The notes under the pieces are model-generated. The model was not told where the DNA came from, made no database searches, and saw nothing but the letters and a program-made list of their open reading frames with translations. The translations under genes were made by a program, and so were the position numbers. Shown piece by piece: positions 1 through 8,276 of a DNA stretch of 19,640 bases. This DNA comes from Bacillota bacterium (GTDB taxonomy: Bacteria; Bacillota; Clostridia; Acetivibrionales; DSM-1351), in the NCBI GenBank assembly GCA_023398105.1, contig JAEWST010000008.1, positions 1 through 19,640 on the forward strand. Direction: 5' to 3'. Position 1 is the first letter of the stretch. Each line of letters opens with the position of its first letter.

Positions 1-1782
1 CCTGAGCAAAAAATTAATATACTTTCAGATCATTTGAGAACTGCTACTATATTATTAGCTGCTGGTGCAGTTCCAAGTAATACAGGCAGAGGATATATAC
101 CACGTAAGCTGATTCGTAAATGCGGTACAATTCTTTCAAAATATAAAATTGACGGCTTCAATTATCAAGAGGTTATAGACAGGGTTATTGAACACTATAA
201 GAAATATTATGGACACTTTGAAACCAATAGAAAACAGATTCATTCTGTATTCAATAAAGAGGTAGAAAGTTATTCTACTGTCTTAAAGGATGGAACTGTT
301 AGAATTGAAAAAATGTGTGAAGGAAAAACAACTATCTCTGGCAAGGATGCTTTTGTCTTAGTTACTTCTTATGGATTACCCTTTGATTTTATACTAGAGT
401 ATGCTAAAGAGCATGGAATGACAATTGATAAGGAAGAGTACGATAATGAAATCAAGCACCACAAAGAAATTTCAAAATTAGGTTTGAATGAAGAGGGCGG
501 AAATGGGAATAGCTTAGAAACACTGAAAAGTATGGCTGCTAATTTTGCCAAAACAGATTTTGTTGGATATGAAGATATATCATGTACTGGTCATATAGTT
601 GGTATTATTAAGGATAATGAAGAGGTAGAAGCAGTTGGGAAAAATGATCAGGCAATTATTGTTACAGACAAGAGCTGTTTCTATGCTGAGAGTGGTGGAC
701 AGATTGCTGATACTGGCATAATGGATAGTGGGGACATGCAGCTTCAAGTAACTGATGTAAAAAAAGTTGAAGATGTATTCTTCCATTTTGTAAATGTAAT
801 AAACGGACAAGTTAGAGTTGACCAAACTGTTAACATGAAGGTTGATTCTGAACGCAGAACAAATATAGAAGCAAATCACTCAGCTGTACATTTACTGCAA
901 AAAGCATTAAGAATCCATTTAGGAGACAGTGTAAAGCAAGCAGGTTCGCTTGTTACAGATGATAGGCTTAGATTTGACTTCCATTGTGACAAGAAGCTGG
1001 AAAGTGATGTTTTAGATGCAATTGAAGCAACTGTAAATAAGTTTATCAGCGAAAACTATATTAGAGATGTAAAGGTAACAGCATATGAACAGGCTGTTAA
1101 AGACGGTGCTTTGGCTTTCTTCAGCGATAAATATTCTGATTTAGTTAGAATGGTTTCTTTCGGAGATGTATCAAAAGAACTATGTGGAGGAACTCATATT
1201 TCATCAACTGGTAGGATTGGTTTTTGTAAAATAATTTCCGAAGAAAGTGCTGGAAGAGGAATCAGAAGAATAGTTGGACTAACTAGAAATGAAGCTGTGA
1301 CTTATATTCAGGAAGAAATTAAGCTTATAAATGAAATTTCAGCTAAATTAAGAGTGCCTAAAAAGCAAATTCTCTCTAAATTAGATACATTGGGCACTAA
1401 GAAGGAACAAGCTATAGAAGCAGCATTTTCAGTAATGACCAAAGAGCAGATAAGCCAGAAAACTTTGCAAAGTGCAAATGGCATTGCATATATAACAAAT
1501 GAGTATGCTGCAATGACTGACGAGGTTCGTGATGAAGCAATACGAGTAGCAGAGATTATCAAAGGAATAGTTTGCTTCTACAGTGTTGTTGATGACAAGG
1601 TACAATTAACTATTGCTATTGATAAAGAATTATCCAAGAGCTGTAATGCAAATGGTGTTATCAAAAAAGCATTAGCGTATTTAGATGGTAAGGGTGGAGG
1701 TTCAGCTTATCTTGCAAGAGGTAGCGGAAATAATGCCAATGGGTTAAAAGATATGGTTGAAAACTTTAAAACATTTTTTTGA
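1..1782 (+). CDS. alaS: alanine--tRNA ligase, 5'-truncated by window edge, divergent
   Basis: Class II synthetase that charges tRNA-Ala and clears mischarged Ser/Gly. The frame is open from base 1, so the TTG at 34 is the Leu of the family's DHxR motif (read as SDHLRTAT), not a start. About 593 residues are visible, as expected for the C-terminal two thirds of an AlaRS near 870 residues. The PSNTGRGY motif follows at about 73-96. The editing domain is intact: HxxxH (HSAVH) at 877-891 and CGGTH at 1183-1197. A C-terminal GGG/AxGxG segment resembles the DHHA1/C-Ala end. The catalytic N-terminus is outside the window. The protein departs from the usual text in several places: IPRKLIRK where VLRRLIRR is common, and VTSYGLPFDF where DTYGFPxDL is common. 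It could be the only alaS or a second copy; the sequence cannot decide. It lies 181 bases before asnS on the same strand. Confidence 0.93.
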   Translation, partial: PEQKINILSDHLRTATILLAAGAVPSNTGRGYIPRKLIRKCGTILSKYKIDGFNYQEVIDRVIEHYKKYYGHFETNRKQIHSVFNKEVESYSTVLKDGTVRIEKMCEGKTTISGKDAFVLVTSYGLPFDFILEYAKEHGMTIDKEEYDNEIKHHKEISKLGLNEEGGNGNSLETLKSMAANFAKTDFVGYEDISCTGHIVGIIKDNEEVEAVGKNDQAIIVTDKSCFYAESGGQIADTGIMDSGDMQLQVTDVKKVEDVFFHFVNVINGQVRVDQTVNMKVDSERRTNIEANHSAVHLLQKALRIHLGDSVKQAGSLVTDDRLRFDFHCDKKLESDVLDAIEATVNKFISENYIRDVKVTAYEQAVKDGALAFFSDKYSDLVRMVSFGDVSKELCGGTHISSTGRIGFCKIISEESAGRGIRRIVGLTRNEAVTYIQEEIKLINEISAKLRVPKKQILSKLDTLGTKKEQAIEAAFSVMTKEQISQKTLQSANGIAYITNEYAAMTDEVRDEAIRVAEIIKGIVCFYSVVDDKVQLTIAIDKELSKSCNANGVIKKALAYLDGKGGGSAYLARGSGNNANGLKDMVENFKTFF

Positions 1783-1838
1783 GTAAGAGATTTTGATATA
1801 TTATAGTTAAATATGATTTGTTTGATTAACATTGTAAT

Positions 1839-1885
1839 GTTGGTTTGCTCACATCGTCTCTAAAAGGATGTGCAGGCTTGCCAAC
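1839..1885 (+). terminator. hairpin between alaS and asnS: terminator or attenuator
   Basis: GTTGG (1839-1843) pairs with CCAAC (1881-1885). Inside that, CACATC (1850-1855) pairs with GATGTG (1867-1872) around an 11-base loop, with an unpaired internal bulge between the two stems. A T-rich but interrupted run (TTGCTTTGTTTATTT) follows. It could end the alaS transcript or attenuate readthrough into asnS. The T-box core sequence expected in many Firmicute synthetase leaders is not visible here. Confidence 0.4.
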
Positions 1886-1963
1886 TTGCTTTGTTTATTT
1901 AGAATATAGGATGAAAGCCATTTATATAGAAACATCTAATTTAGTATGAAAGGAAAGTAAAAA

Positions 1964-3319
1964 ATGTATATCAGTGAATTGTATAGCGAGCAGAAAGCAA
2001 GTATTGGCAAGGAAGTTAAGCTTAATGGTTGGATAAGAAATCATAGAAAGCAAAAGAAAATGGGTTTTATTGATTTCTTTGATGGTTCATGTTTTAAATC
2101 AATTCAAATAGTATATGAAGATACTTTATCAAATTTTGAAGATATAAAGGGTATTCATATAGGAGCAGCTATCAGCGTAGAAGGAACTGTAGTAGTAAGT
2201 GCTGTAAATGCTGATAATATTGAGATTAATGCAAAAAATATTGTTTTGATAGGAGATGCTCCAGAAGATTATCCTTTACAGCCTAAGAAGCACTCAATTG
2301 AGTTTTTACGTGAAATAGCTTATTTACGTCCACGTACTAGAATATTCCAGGCTGTATTCAGAATAAGAAGTTTAGCTTCAATGGCTATACATGAGTATTT
2401 TAACAATAAAGGTTATGTTTATGTACACACTCCAATAATAACAGGCAATGATGCTGAGGGTGCAGGTAATACATTTACAGTAACATGCTTGGAAAATAAT
2501 AATAAGTACGAAGATGATTTTTTTGGTAAGAAAGCATCTTTGGCGGTAACAGGTCAGCTTGAAGGAGAAACCTTTGCGATGGCGTTTGGTAAGATATACA
2601 CCTTTGGACCGACCTTTAGAGCTGAGAATTCAAACACAAAAACTCATGCGGCAGAATTTTGGATGATTGAGCCTGAAATAGCATTTTGTGATTTAAATCA
2701 ATTAATGGATATTGAAGAAGATTTCTTGAAGAGTATAGTTTCATATATATTAGAAAAAGCAAAAGATGAATTGGAATTCTTACAGGGATATACCAAAATT
2801 GAGCTGTTTAAGCGCTTAGAAAAATTAAAGGATTCTAATATTACCAGAGTTACACATAAGAATGCAATTGAAATATTACAAAAGGCTCCAAATGATTTTG
2901 TATTTAAGCCTGAGTTCGGCAAGGATTTAGCTCGTGAGCATGAGAAATATTTAACAGAAGAGTACTTTAACGGACCAGTATTTGTTTACGATTGGCCTAA
3001 AGATATTAAGGCATTTTATATGTACCAAAATGATGATAATGAAACAGTAGCTGCTGTAGATTTATTGGTACCAGATGCAGGAGAATTGATGGGTGGAAGC
3101 CAAAGAGAAGTAAGATACGATTTGCTTTGCAGCAAAATGGAGAAAATGGGCATTGCAAAAGAAGATATGTATTGGTATTTAAATCTGCGTAAATTTGGTT
3201 CATGTGACCATGCTGGATTTGGAATGGGCTTTGAGAGATTCTTGATATATGTAACAGGAGTAGACAATATACGTGATGTAATCCCTTATCCTAGGACACC
3301 AGGTTATTGCGAGTTTTAG
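1964..3319 (+). CDS. asnS: asparagine--tRNA ligase
   Basis: Cytoplasmic class IIb synthetase that attaches Asn to tRNA-Asn. At 451 residues it is close to the usual bacterial length of about 460. An N-terminal OB-fold anticodon-binding domain covers roughly residues 17-100 (VKLNGWIRNHR). Motif 1 lies around 137-160 and contains HTPIITG; motif 2 is FGPTFRAENS at 214-223 with Arg219; motif 3 is GFGMGFERFL at 418-427 with Arg425. The FGPTFRAENSNTKTHAAEFW context fits AsnRS rather than AspRS. The segment before motif 2 is short: the insert many clostridial AsnRS carry after the ITGSDCEGAG region is reduced to about 15 residues here. The ATG start has AAGGAA nine bases upstream. A strong terminator follows about 130 bases after the stop. 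The leader shows no T-box. Confidence 0.95.
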   Translation: MYISELYSEQKASIGKEVKLNGWIRNHRKQKKMGFIDFFDGSCFKSIQIVYEDTLSNFEDIKGIHIGAAISVEGTVVVSAVNADNIEINAKNIVLIGDAPEDYPLQPKKHSIEFLREIAYLRPRTRIFQAVFRIRSLASMAIHEYFNNKGYVYVHTPIITGNDAEGAGNTFTVTCLENNNKYEDDFFGKKASLAVTGQLEGETFAMAFGKIYTFGPTFRAENSNTKTHAAEFWMIEPEIAFCDLNQLMDIEEDFLKSIVSYILEKAKDELEFLQGYTKIELFKRLEKLKDSNITRVTHKNAIEILQKAPNDFVFKPEFGKDLAREHEKYLTEEYFNGPVFVYDWPKDIKAFYMYQNDDNETVAAVDLLVPDAGELMGGSQREVRYDLLCSKMEKMGIAKEDMYWYLNLRKFGSCDHAGFGMGFERFLIYVTGVDNIRDVIPYPRTPGYCEF

Positions 3320-3340
3320 AAATAGTTTTAAAAATATTTA

Positions 3341-3352
3341 GAGTATATACTC
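3341..3352. repeat. 12-base perfect palindrome after asnS
   Basis: GAGTATATACTC lies 21 bases after the asnS stop and is followed by a short A run. It is too short for a confident terminator, and its role is unknown. Confidence 0.3.
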
Positions 3353-3452
3353 AAAAAACATACATGTAAATCACAAATGTGTAATAAAAAAATTATTAAT
3401 GCAAGTTTATTATTGTTTAGCAAGCCTTAATTAAATATTAATAACCATAAAG

Positions 3453-3490
3453 ACCAATATACGTACCCAAAATGCGTTATTGGTTTTTTT
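3453..3490 (+). terminator. rho-independent terminator of asnS
   Basis: ACCAATA (3453-3459) pairs with TATTGGT (3478-3484). A second stem, ACGTA (3461-3465) with TGCGT (3473-3477, one G-U), closes the hairpin around a seven-base loop. A run of T from 3484 to 3490 follows directly. This is the clearest terminator on the plus strand in this part of the window. Confidence 0.88.
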
Positions 3491-3720
3491 GAGAACTTTT
3501 TTAGTCTAATGTTCTTAAAAATCTCATTAATTCAAATTCTCTACATCAAAAACACATCCATACATGTTTGCAATATTCAACAAACTACAATTTAATAAAA
3601 AAATTCTTGCATGGTAGAAAAAATTGATTCATAGAATTTATAGAGGATTAATTAATGAGTTTCACAAAATTTTGGTAAGTGCTTAATAATTCTATAAAAT
3701 ATGTTAAGGAGGCATAATTA
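3491..3720 (+). other. leader region of the DUF6512 gene, with a possible tiny ORF
   Basis: AT-rich, no conserved gene. A seven-codon frame at 3655-3678 (MSFTKFW, then TAA) follows a GAGG-like site; it could be a leader peptide or chance. AAGGAGG at 3706-3712 is the ribosome binding site of the next gene. No convincing -35/-10 pair was found. Confidence 0.35.
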
Positions 3721-4248
3721 ATGAGTGCATTAAAAAACCATATTGTGGGAGTGTTGGTTACCTTGATAGCAGGCACAATTCTGCATTTTGCTTATGAATG
3801 GTCAGGAAGGAACCTGATAGTTGCATTGTTTTCGCCTATCAATGAAAGTGTATGGGAGCACTTAAAACTGTTGTTTACCCCAATGCTTTTCTATTCTGTT
3901 ATTGAATATTTTACATATGGCAAAAAATTAGCTAATTTTGTTCCGATTAGAGTATTATCAATCTTTATAGGTATGCTTGTTATTATTGTTTCATTTTATA
4001 CATATTCGGGTATTATAGGGAGTAATTATCTTGCTGCAGACATCGGAACGTTTGTTTTGGGAACGCTTGTGGCTTATTGGGTTAGCTTCAAATTATTACG
4101 GACAGAATATTTCATGTCGCAAAAAGCAAAGCTGTTAGGATGGATTGGACTAATTTTTTTGGTTTTTATTATAATATTATTTACTTTTACGCCTCCACAT
4201 ATTGCACTCTTTAAGGATTTTGCTTCGGGGACGTATGGTATAATTTAA
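3721..4248 (+). CDS. DUF6512-type integral membrane protein
   Basis: A 175-residue membrane protein of unknown function. Hydrophobic segments lie near residues 7-24, 50-64, 75-95, 105-123 and 138-158, giving about five membrane spans. Two conserved-looking stretches, HFAYEWSG (22-29) and SPINESVWEHLKL (38-50), match my memory of the DUF6512 family found in Firmicutes, and they cluster at the first two spans. The ATG has a near-perfect AAGGAGG eight bases upstream, so the start is secure. The asnS terminator lies 230 bases before it, so it is probably transcribed separately from asnS. The next gene, sfsA, is 226 bases downstream on the same strand. No enzyme motif is evident and no substrate can be proposed. 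Confidence 0.82.
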   Translation: MSALKNHIVGVLVTLIAGTILHFAYEWSGRNLIVALFSPINESVWEHLKLLFTPMLFYSVIEYFTYGKKLANFVPIRVLSIFIGMLVIIVSFYTYSGIIGSNYLAADIGTFVLGTLVAYWVSFKLLRTEYFMSQKAKLLGWIGLIFLVFIIILFTFTPPHIALFKDFASGTYGII

Positions 4249-4474
4249 TAAAGTAGGGATTGAAAAAAAGTAATAGCTTTGCCAAGCAAATTTATTGCTT
4301 AATACTTTCGCTGAATAAATAGGTTTAGTTAAGCTACTTAAATATAGATAATTAGGACAAATTTTATTGTTAAGGTTGAATAACTTTTATATATAGTTTA
4401 TGAGTTAGTAAAAGCATATGCTGAATTTTTATTATTAATAGATGAATTGCGACAAAATAGGAGATATACATTAG

Positions 4475-5155
4475 ATGAAATATATAAACATACACAAGGG
4501 CAAATTTATTGAGCGTCCCAATAGGTTTATTGCTCATGTTGAACTTGATGGAGCTATTCAAATATGTCATGTAAAAAATACTGGACGGTGTAAAGAGCTG
4601 CTAAAGCAGGGTTGTACAGTGTATTTAGAAGAAAGCAGCAATGTTAACAGAAAAACCAAATATGATTTAGTGGCAGCGGAAAAGGGCAAACTACTGGTAA
4701 ATCTTGATTCCCAAGCACCTAATAAAGTAGTGAAGGAATGGCTTGAAGCAGGAGGACTATTTGCTAATCCTACCTTGATATATTCTGAGAAGAGGCATGG
4801 GAATTCGAGAGTGGATTTCTATATTGAAGCTGGAAAGAGGAGAGCTTTTGTTGAAGTAAAAGGAGTAACCTTGGAAGAGGATGGTGTGGCTGCGTTTCCT
4901 GATGCACCTACAGAACGTGGTGTGAAGCATTTGTATCACTTAATTGACGTGATGAAGGAAGGATATGAGGCGTATATTATATTTGTTATTCAGTTTAAGC
5001 CTGCTAAGTACCTAATACCTAATGATGTGACTCATCCCCAATTTGGCAAAGCATTAAGAGAGGCGGCTGCGGCAGGTGTAAAGATACTGGCATTGGATTG
5101 TAAGGTAACACCTGATTCGCTTCAATTAGACCAGCTTATACCAGTAAAACTTTAA
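4475..5155 (+). CDS. sfsA: SfsA family DNA-binding / nuclease-like protein
   Basis: At 226 residues this matches the family's normal size. The N-terminal OB-like region has ERPNRFIAHV (13-22) and CHVKNTGRCKELL (31-43). A PD-(D/E)xK-like core is visible as RVDFYIE with Asp114, then FVEVKG with Glu127 and Lys129. It is followed by the family signature FPDAPTERGVKHL (141-153) and a C-terminal PNDVTHPQFG segment. In E. coli, SfsA was named from an effect on maltose metabolism and binds DNA; the molecular role in Firmicutes is unsettled. The ATG has AGGAGA ten bases upstream. The gene converges on the DUF362-dockerin gene, with a long inverted repeat between them. In the canonical TDPxFG motif, His (187) replaces Asp here, a modest change. 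Confidence 0.93.
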   Translation: MKYINIHKGKFIERPNRFIAHVELDGAIQICHVKNTGRCKELLKQGCTVYLEESSNVNRKTKYDLVAAEKGKLLVNLDSQAPNKVVKEWLEAGGLFANPTLIYSEKRHGNSRVDFYIEAGKRRAFVEVKGVTLEEDGVAAFPDAPTERGVKHLYHLIDVMKEGYEAYIIFVIQFKPAKYLIPNDVTHPQFGKALREAAAAGVKILALDCKVTPDSLQLDQLIPVKL

Positions 5156-5184
5156 TTAATAAATGCATATAGAAATACTTATTC

Positions 5185-5240
5185 AACTCAACTTTCCCAG
5201 TTTGAGCAACGATAGACTTTTTGTGTGGGAAAGTTGAGTT
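5185..5240. repeat. 15-bp inverted repeat between convergent genes (element copy 1)
   Basis: AACTCAACTTTCCCA (5185-5199) is perfectly complementary to TGGGAAAGTTGAGTT (5226-5240), with a 26-base loop. It sits between the stops of sfsA and the minus-strand DUF362-dockerin gene, so it could stop transcripts from both sides, but neither side has a proper T run. A related but degraded sequence lies at 7320-7381, on the other side of the dockerin gene, in the same orientation. Confidence 0.75.
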
Positions 5241-5293
5241 CAAATTAAGGACACAAAGAGCACTCCAATTAATAAAGCCATTAGTAATCGACT

Positions 5294-7087
5294 TTAATTT
5301 ACAGGAAGACTATTTATATTACCTAATAAATATGATTTCAGCAAAGCAAAATCAATTGCATCTACAGTGTCGTCCATATTTACATCTGCTGCTTTTGCTC
5401 CATTTCCTAGAGAATTCGAAGTATTCAAAAGATAGCTTTTTAGTAAGGCAAAATCAATAGCATCTATGTTATTGTCACCATTTATGTCACCATAATTAAT
5501 TTCAGGAAGCTGTGACGGGTTTGTATAAGTGAGCTCTATTCCATTGCCAATACCAAGGTTTCTGGAATACTTTTTGTCAGTAGCATTATTCCAGTGCTCA
5601 TGGGTTCCTAGACTTTTACAGCCTATACCATCTCTTTCGGGATCATAAAATACCTTTGAATCGGGCTTGTCGGCTTTTGCGGCTTCATGCATATAAGTAT
5701 CGCAGTAGCTGACATCTGCCAAATTTGTAAATTCCGATTTAATAAAATCCAACCCAACAGAATCAATTGCTACTCCATCTTGAGAGACAAAAAGACTTGA
5801 AGTCCAGTGATTATTAAACGGAGATAACTTCCATTTCTTATTAGGAGTTCCGTTTACAATATCATGTCCATATAGAGCATCAATCATAAATAAAACAGTT
5901 TTTTCGCCCAAATCCTTATGACCGAGAAAATCTGTAAAGGTGATATATTTTGCAACACCGTCTTTCGGGGTATCAAAATTGTTGTGAGACTGCAGATTAT
6001 ATAAAAAGTTAGAATTTATACTGGTAGCACCAAAAAGGTTCTTAGAACACAGAGTTACACCTTGACCAGTATGACCCTTTAGAAGTGCCATGTCTATAAG
6101 ATATGTAGCATTAACGGCACTACTGCATATTCCCTTAACCTGCTTACCATTGTCAATGGAATAGGGTATTGCATCAGCGACAAAGGTGGCTTTAACTCTT
6201 CCATCACCACCGCTGTAGTCTACAAATATTACATTTGGAAATAAAGCGTGGCATTTTGTGTATATATTATCTGTGATATATCTGCTTGAATCAAAAACCG
6301 TAATATCGCTTTGTTTTACGCCAGCTGAGTTAATAAGGCTTTTCAGCAGAGACAGTATTACTTGAGGCGATGCATTTATTTCATTGTTATTAGCGTGGCT
6401 AGTAGTAGTGTTATTTGCATTGATTTTTATGGCGATTTTTTCACCTGATTTATAGCCCATGCTTCCTCTGTTTTTACGTTGATTAAAGTTTTTGAATATT
6501 TCATCCCAAGCTTTAGCTTCATTTGATTGACCAGCAAGATTTTTTATAGCTGAGGAAACCATAGTATCTATAACTTCTTGGTTATTGTATTTGTCTTCCC
6601 ACCAATATCCCTTTGAATCATAAGAGGTGGCTGTCGGATCATGTATCCATGAAACTCTTCCTGGGAAAACGCCACGAGCCTGACCTATAGGTTGATTTGG
6701 CTCATCCTTGAAGGAATAGGCAGAGGTGCTTGTAAGTGAAGCATAAAAAGACCAGGCTACAGTTACAACTAAACCCAATGTCAATAGAACTCCAAAGGAG
6801 GCATACTTTGATTGGCGAATTTTTTTAAAGGCTTTTTTGAAAATAATTGCTGACCCAAGGCCTCCAGCCAGCCATAATACAAAGCTTGCTGCAATAGGTG
6901 CAGCAGCCTGTTGACATGGGTATGCGGCTCTGCTTGGCTTTGGAACAACTCTAATAAGAAACCATACTAAAGCAAGAAATCCGATTATAGGAAATAGAAA
7001 CCACAAAAGCCGTGATTTGAAATTGAAACCAACGATTTTTTTACTTTTTGGACAGACCTTGAAAATGTAATTTTTCAGTTTTTCCAT
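5294..7087 (-). CDS. membrane-anchored DUF362 protein with C-terminal type I dockerin
   Basis: A 597-residue protein. Three hydrophobic segments (about 27-48, 61-83, 96-117) precede a large domain expected outside the cell. The RAAYPCQQAAAP stretch (53-64) and the KIAIKINANN start of the core (217-226) fit the DUF362 family; this body runs to about residue 500. I see no ferredoxin-type cysteine cluster, which some DUF362 proteins carry. The C-terminus is a two-repeat type I dockerin: repeat 1 at about 532-555 (DINGDNNIDAIDFALLKSYL) and repeat 2 at about 566-589 (DVNMDDTVDAIDFALLKSYL). Both have Ca-loop Asp/Asn residues and Ala-Ile at the cohesin-recognition positions. The ATG has AAGGAG (7098-7103) ten bases upstream. 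DUF362 function is unknown. A dockerin on a protein with uncleaved membrane spans is odd, because dockerins usually sit on secreted enzymes. Confidence 0.88.
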   Translation of the reverse strand: MEKLKNYIFKVCPKSKKIVGFNFKSRLLWFLFPIIGFLALVWFLIRVVPKPSRAAYPCQQAAAPIAASFVLWLAGGLGSAIIFKKAFKKIRQSKYASFGVLLTLGLVVTVAWSFYASLTSTSAYSFKDEPNQPIGQARGVFPGRVSWIHDPTATSYDSKGYWWEDKYNNQEVIDTMVSSAIKNLAGQSNEAKAWDEIFKNFNQRKNRGSMGYKSGEKIAIKINANNTTTSHANNNEINASPQVILSLLKSLINSAGVKQSDITVFDSSRYITDNIYTKCHALFPNVIFVDYSGGDGRVKATFVADAIPYSIDNGKQVKGICSSAVNATYLIDMALLKGHTGQGVTLCSKNLFGATSINSNFLYNLQSHNNFDTPKDGVAKYITFTDFLGHKDLGEKTVLFMIDALYGHDIVNGTPNKKWKLSPFNNHWTSSLFVSQDGVAIDSVGLDFIKSEFTNLADVSYCDTYMHEAAKADKPDSKVFYDPERDGIGCKSLGTHEHWNNATDKKYSRNLGIGNGIELTYTNPSQLPEINYGDINGDNNIDAIDFALLKSYLLNTSNSLGNGAKAADVNMDDTVDAIDFALLKSYLLGNINSLPVN

Positions 7088-7319
7088 ATTTTTTATACTC
7101 CTTACATAGTAATTTTATGAGGTTTAGGTTAGTTTATTAACAGTTACAAACATAGACTCAGTGTTATCGTTAAATTAACTTGAAATAACTTTTACTTTTT
7201 GATAATAAAATTAATCTTACTTAACTTAACTTTTCTACATATAAAATATATCGGTGCAGGAGAATTATCAATGGATTGTTGCCAAAATAGAAATTAGTAA
7301 GGTTCATGCAACTATTTCT

Positions 7320-7381
7320 AACCCAACATTCAATTGATAAGTTTGAACACTTAAAATTTTTCAACTAGGAAAGTTGGAGTT
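7320..7381. repeat. degraded second copy of the 5185-5240 element
   Basis: By eye, the left arm AACCCAACATTC (7320-7331) matches copy 1's AACTCAACTTTC at 10 of 12 positions. The centre shares GTTTGA followed by CA. The right end shares GGAAAGTTG then AGTT, with one extra G. Copy 2's own arms no longer pair well. Both copies lie in the same orientation on opposite sides of the dockerin gene. Confidence 0.5.
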
Positions 7382-7394
7382 ACTCAGACTCCAA
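7374..7394. repeat. 7-bp perfect hairpin
   Basis: TTGGAGT (7374-7380) and ACTCCAA (7388-7394) pair around a seven-base loop, overlapping the end of element copy 2. No T run follows on either strand. Confidence 0.4.
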
Positions 7395-7664
7395 GCTCTA
7401 AGTTGGTAGTAACCTTTAAGTCAACGTCGGTCAAAATATTGTGCCATTAAAATTAATAGTAAATTATTCTGCAAATGCTGTGTTAAATTCTGAGAATATT
7501 GATTTTGTTGGTATAATTCAAATATTTGTTGCAGGAAAATTTGAGCGTACATACTAAATGGTAAGAATATGCTTGTTTATAGCTTTATTGTAATATTTTA
7601 CTACATGTGGACTTGCTTAACAAGTAGGAATTAAAAAGAGTAAAGAATAAAACCAACTCTGAAG

Positions 7665-8201
7665 ATGATATGCTCCCGAACAAAGCTGGCTACTGTTTTT
7701 GATGTTTTATACAATGTATTGCATGAAAAGGATCAAAATAAGGTAGTTAATCCTGAAGATTTAGTTAGGCTAATTGATTTCTCTATAAAGCTTGCAAATG
7801 AAAATGCAGCTATCCTTTTAAAAGCAGAAGATATAGCTTTGGAAAAGCTATAGACTGAGGTGGCTATCAATAAAAAGGCTTTTTCGTTGGTAGATGATAT
7901 CATAGAGAAATTTAACATAAGATATGCTAATGCGGATAAAGAGCTGAGTGATATGGTTGAGAATTTAAGCTCAGATGATATACTTATAGTAAATGTACGT
8001 GACAGCAGTCCAAGTGCATATGAGGCAGCAGTTGCTGATAGAGTTAAAACGAAAATAACAGATGGGTTTTTAGAGGGTACTTTATCAGGAAATAATGAAA
8101 AGGCTGAATTTTATACTGAAAAGTACAGCGATAATGCTTTTATAACAGACATTACAAATGCTGTTATTAGAAAAATTAAAGATTTATTATTGGTTGGTTA
8201 A
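7665..8201 (+). pseudogene. small unrecognised gene interrupted by an in-frame TAG
   Basis: Two stretches in one frame, 62 codons (7665-7850) and 115 codons (7854-8198), are separated only by TAG at 7851-7853, giving a potential product of about 178 residues. Both halves have the composition of a real helical, charged cytoplasmic protein (for example VVNPEDLVRLIDFSIKLANE and FITDITNAVIRKIKDLLLVG). I do not recognise the family. The first ATG lacks a good ribosome binding site and a stop (7653-7655) lies just upstream, so the 5' end may also be lost. The second half could begin at GTG 7860 or TTG 7887, so two separate proteins cannot be excluded. Decay by nonsense mutation is the simplest reading; TAG readthrough is the more exciting and less likely one. 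The frame ends about 200 bases before proS on the same strand. Confidence 0.5.
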
Positions 8202-8276
8202 GTAGGTATGTGTTAAAATATAAAGGATAGACATAAGACTAAAGGAAATTATTAATATTTATAAAGTAGGTGTCGA

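Larger units (their letters stand above)
7088..7664. other. 577-base region without a convincing gene
   Basis: AT-rich intergenic DNA upstream of the divergent DUF362-dockerin gene, so it should hold that gene's promoter, but no clear -35/-10 pair stood out. It contains element copy 2 (7320-7381) and a TTGGAGT/ACTCCAA hairpin (7374-7394). An eight-codon frame with an AGGAGA site (ATG at 7271, MDCCQNRN) is present. So is an open stretch from about 7441 to 7557 encoding roughly 38 residues from a GTG, with no ribosome binding site and no recognised similarity. Confidence 0.5.

Noticed and set aside
34..36. TTG as the start of a 582-residue AlaRS-like protein
   Set aside because: The frame is open to base 1 and this codon is the Leu within the conserved SDHLRTAT stretch, so the gene is cut by the window, not short.
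1783..1963. T-box riboswitch before asnS
   Set aside because: No T-box core sequence or antiterminator arrangement was visible; only a bulged hairpin.
5221..5460. 79-codon plus-strand frame overlapping the dockerin end
   Set aside because: It overlaps the antisense of the dockerin repeats and starts inside the inverted repeat; no independent support.
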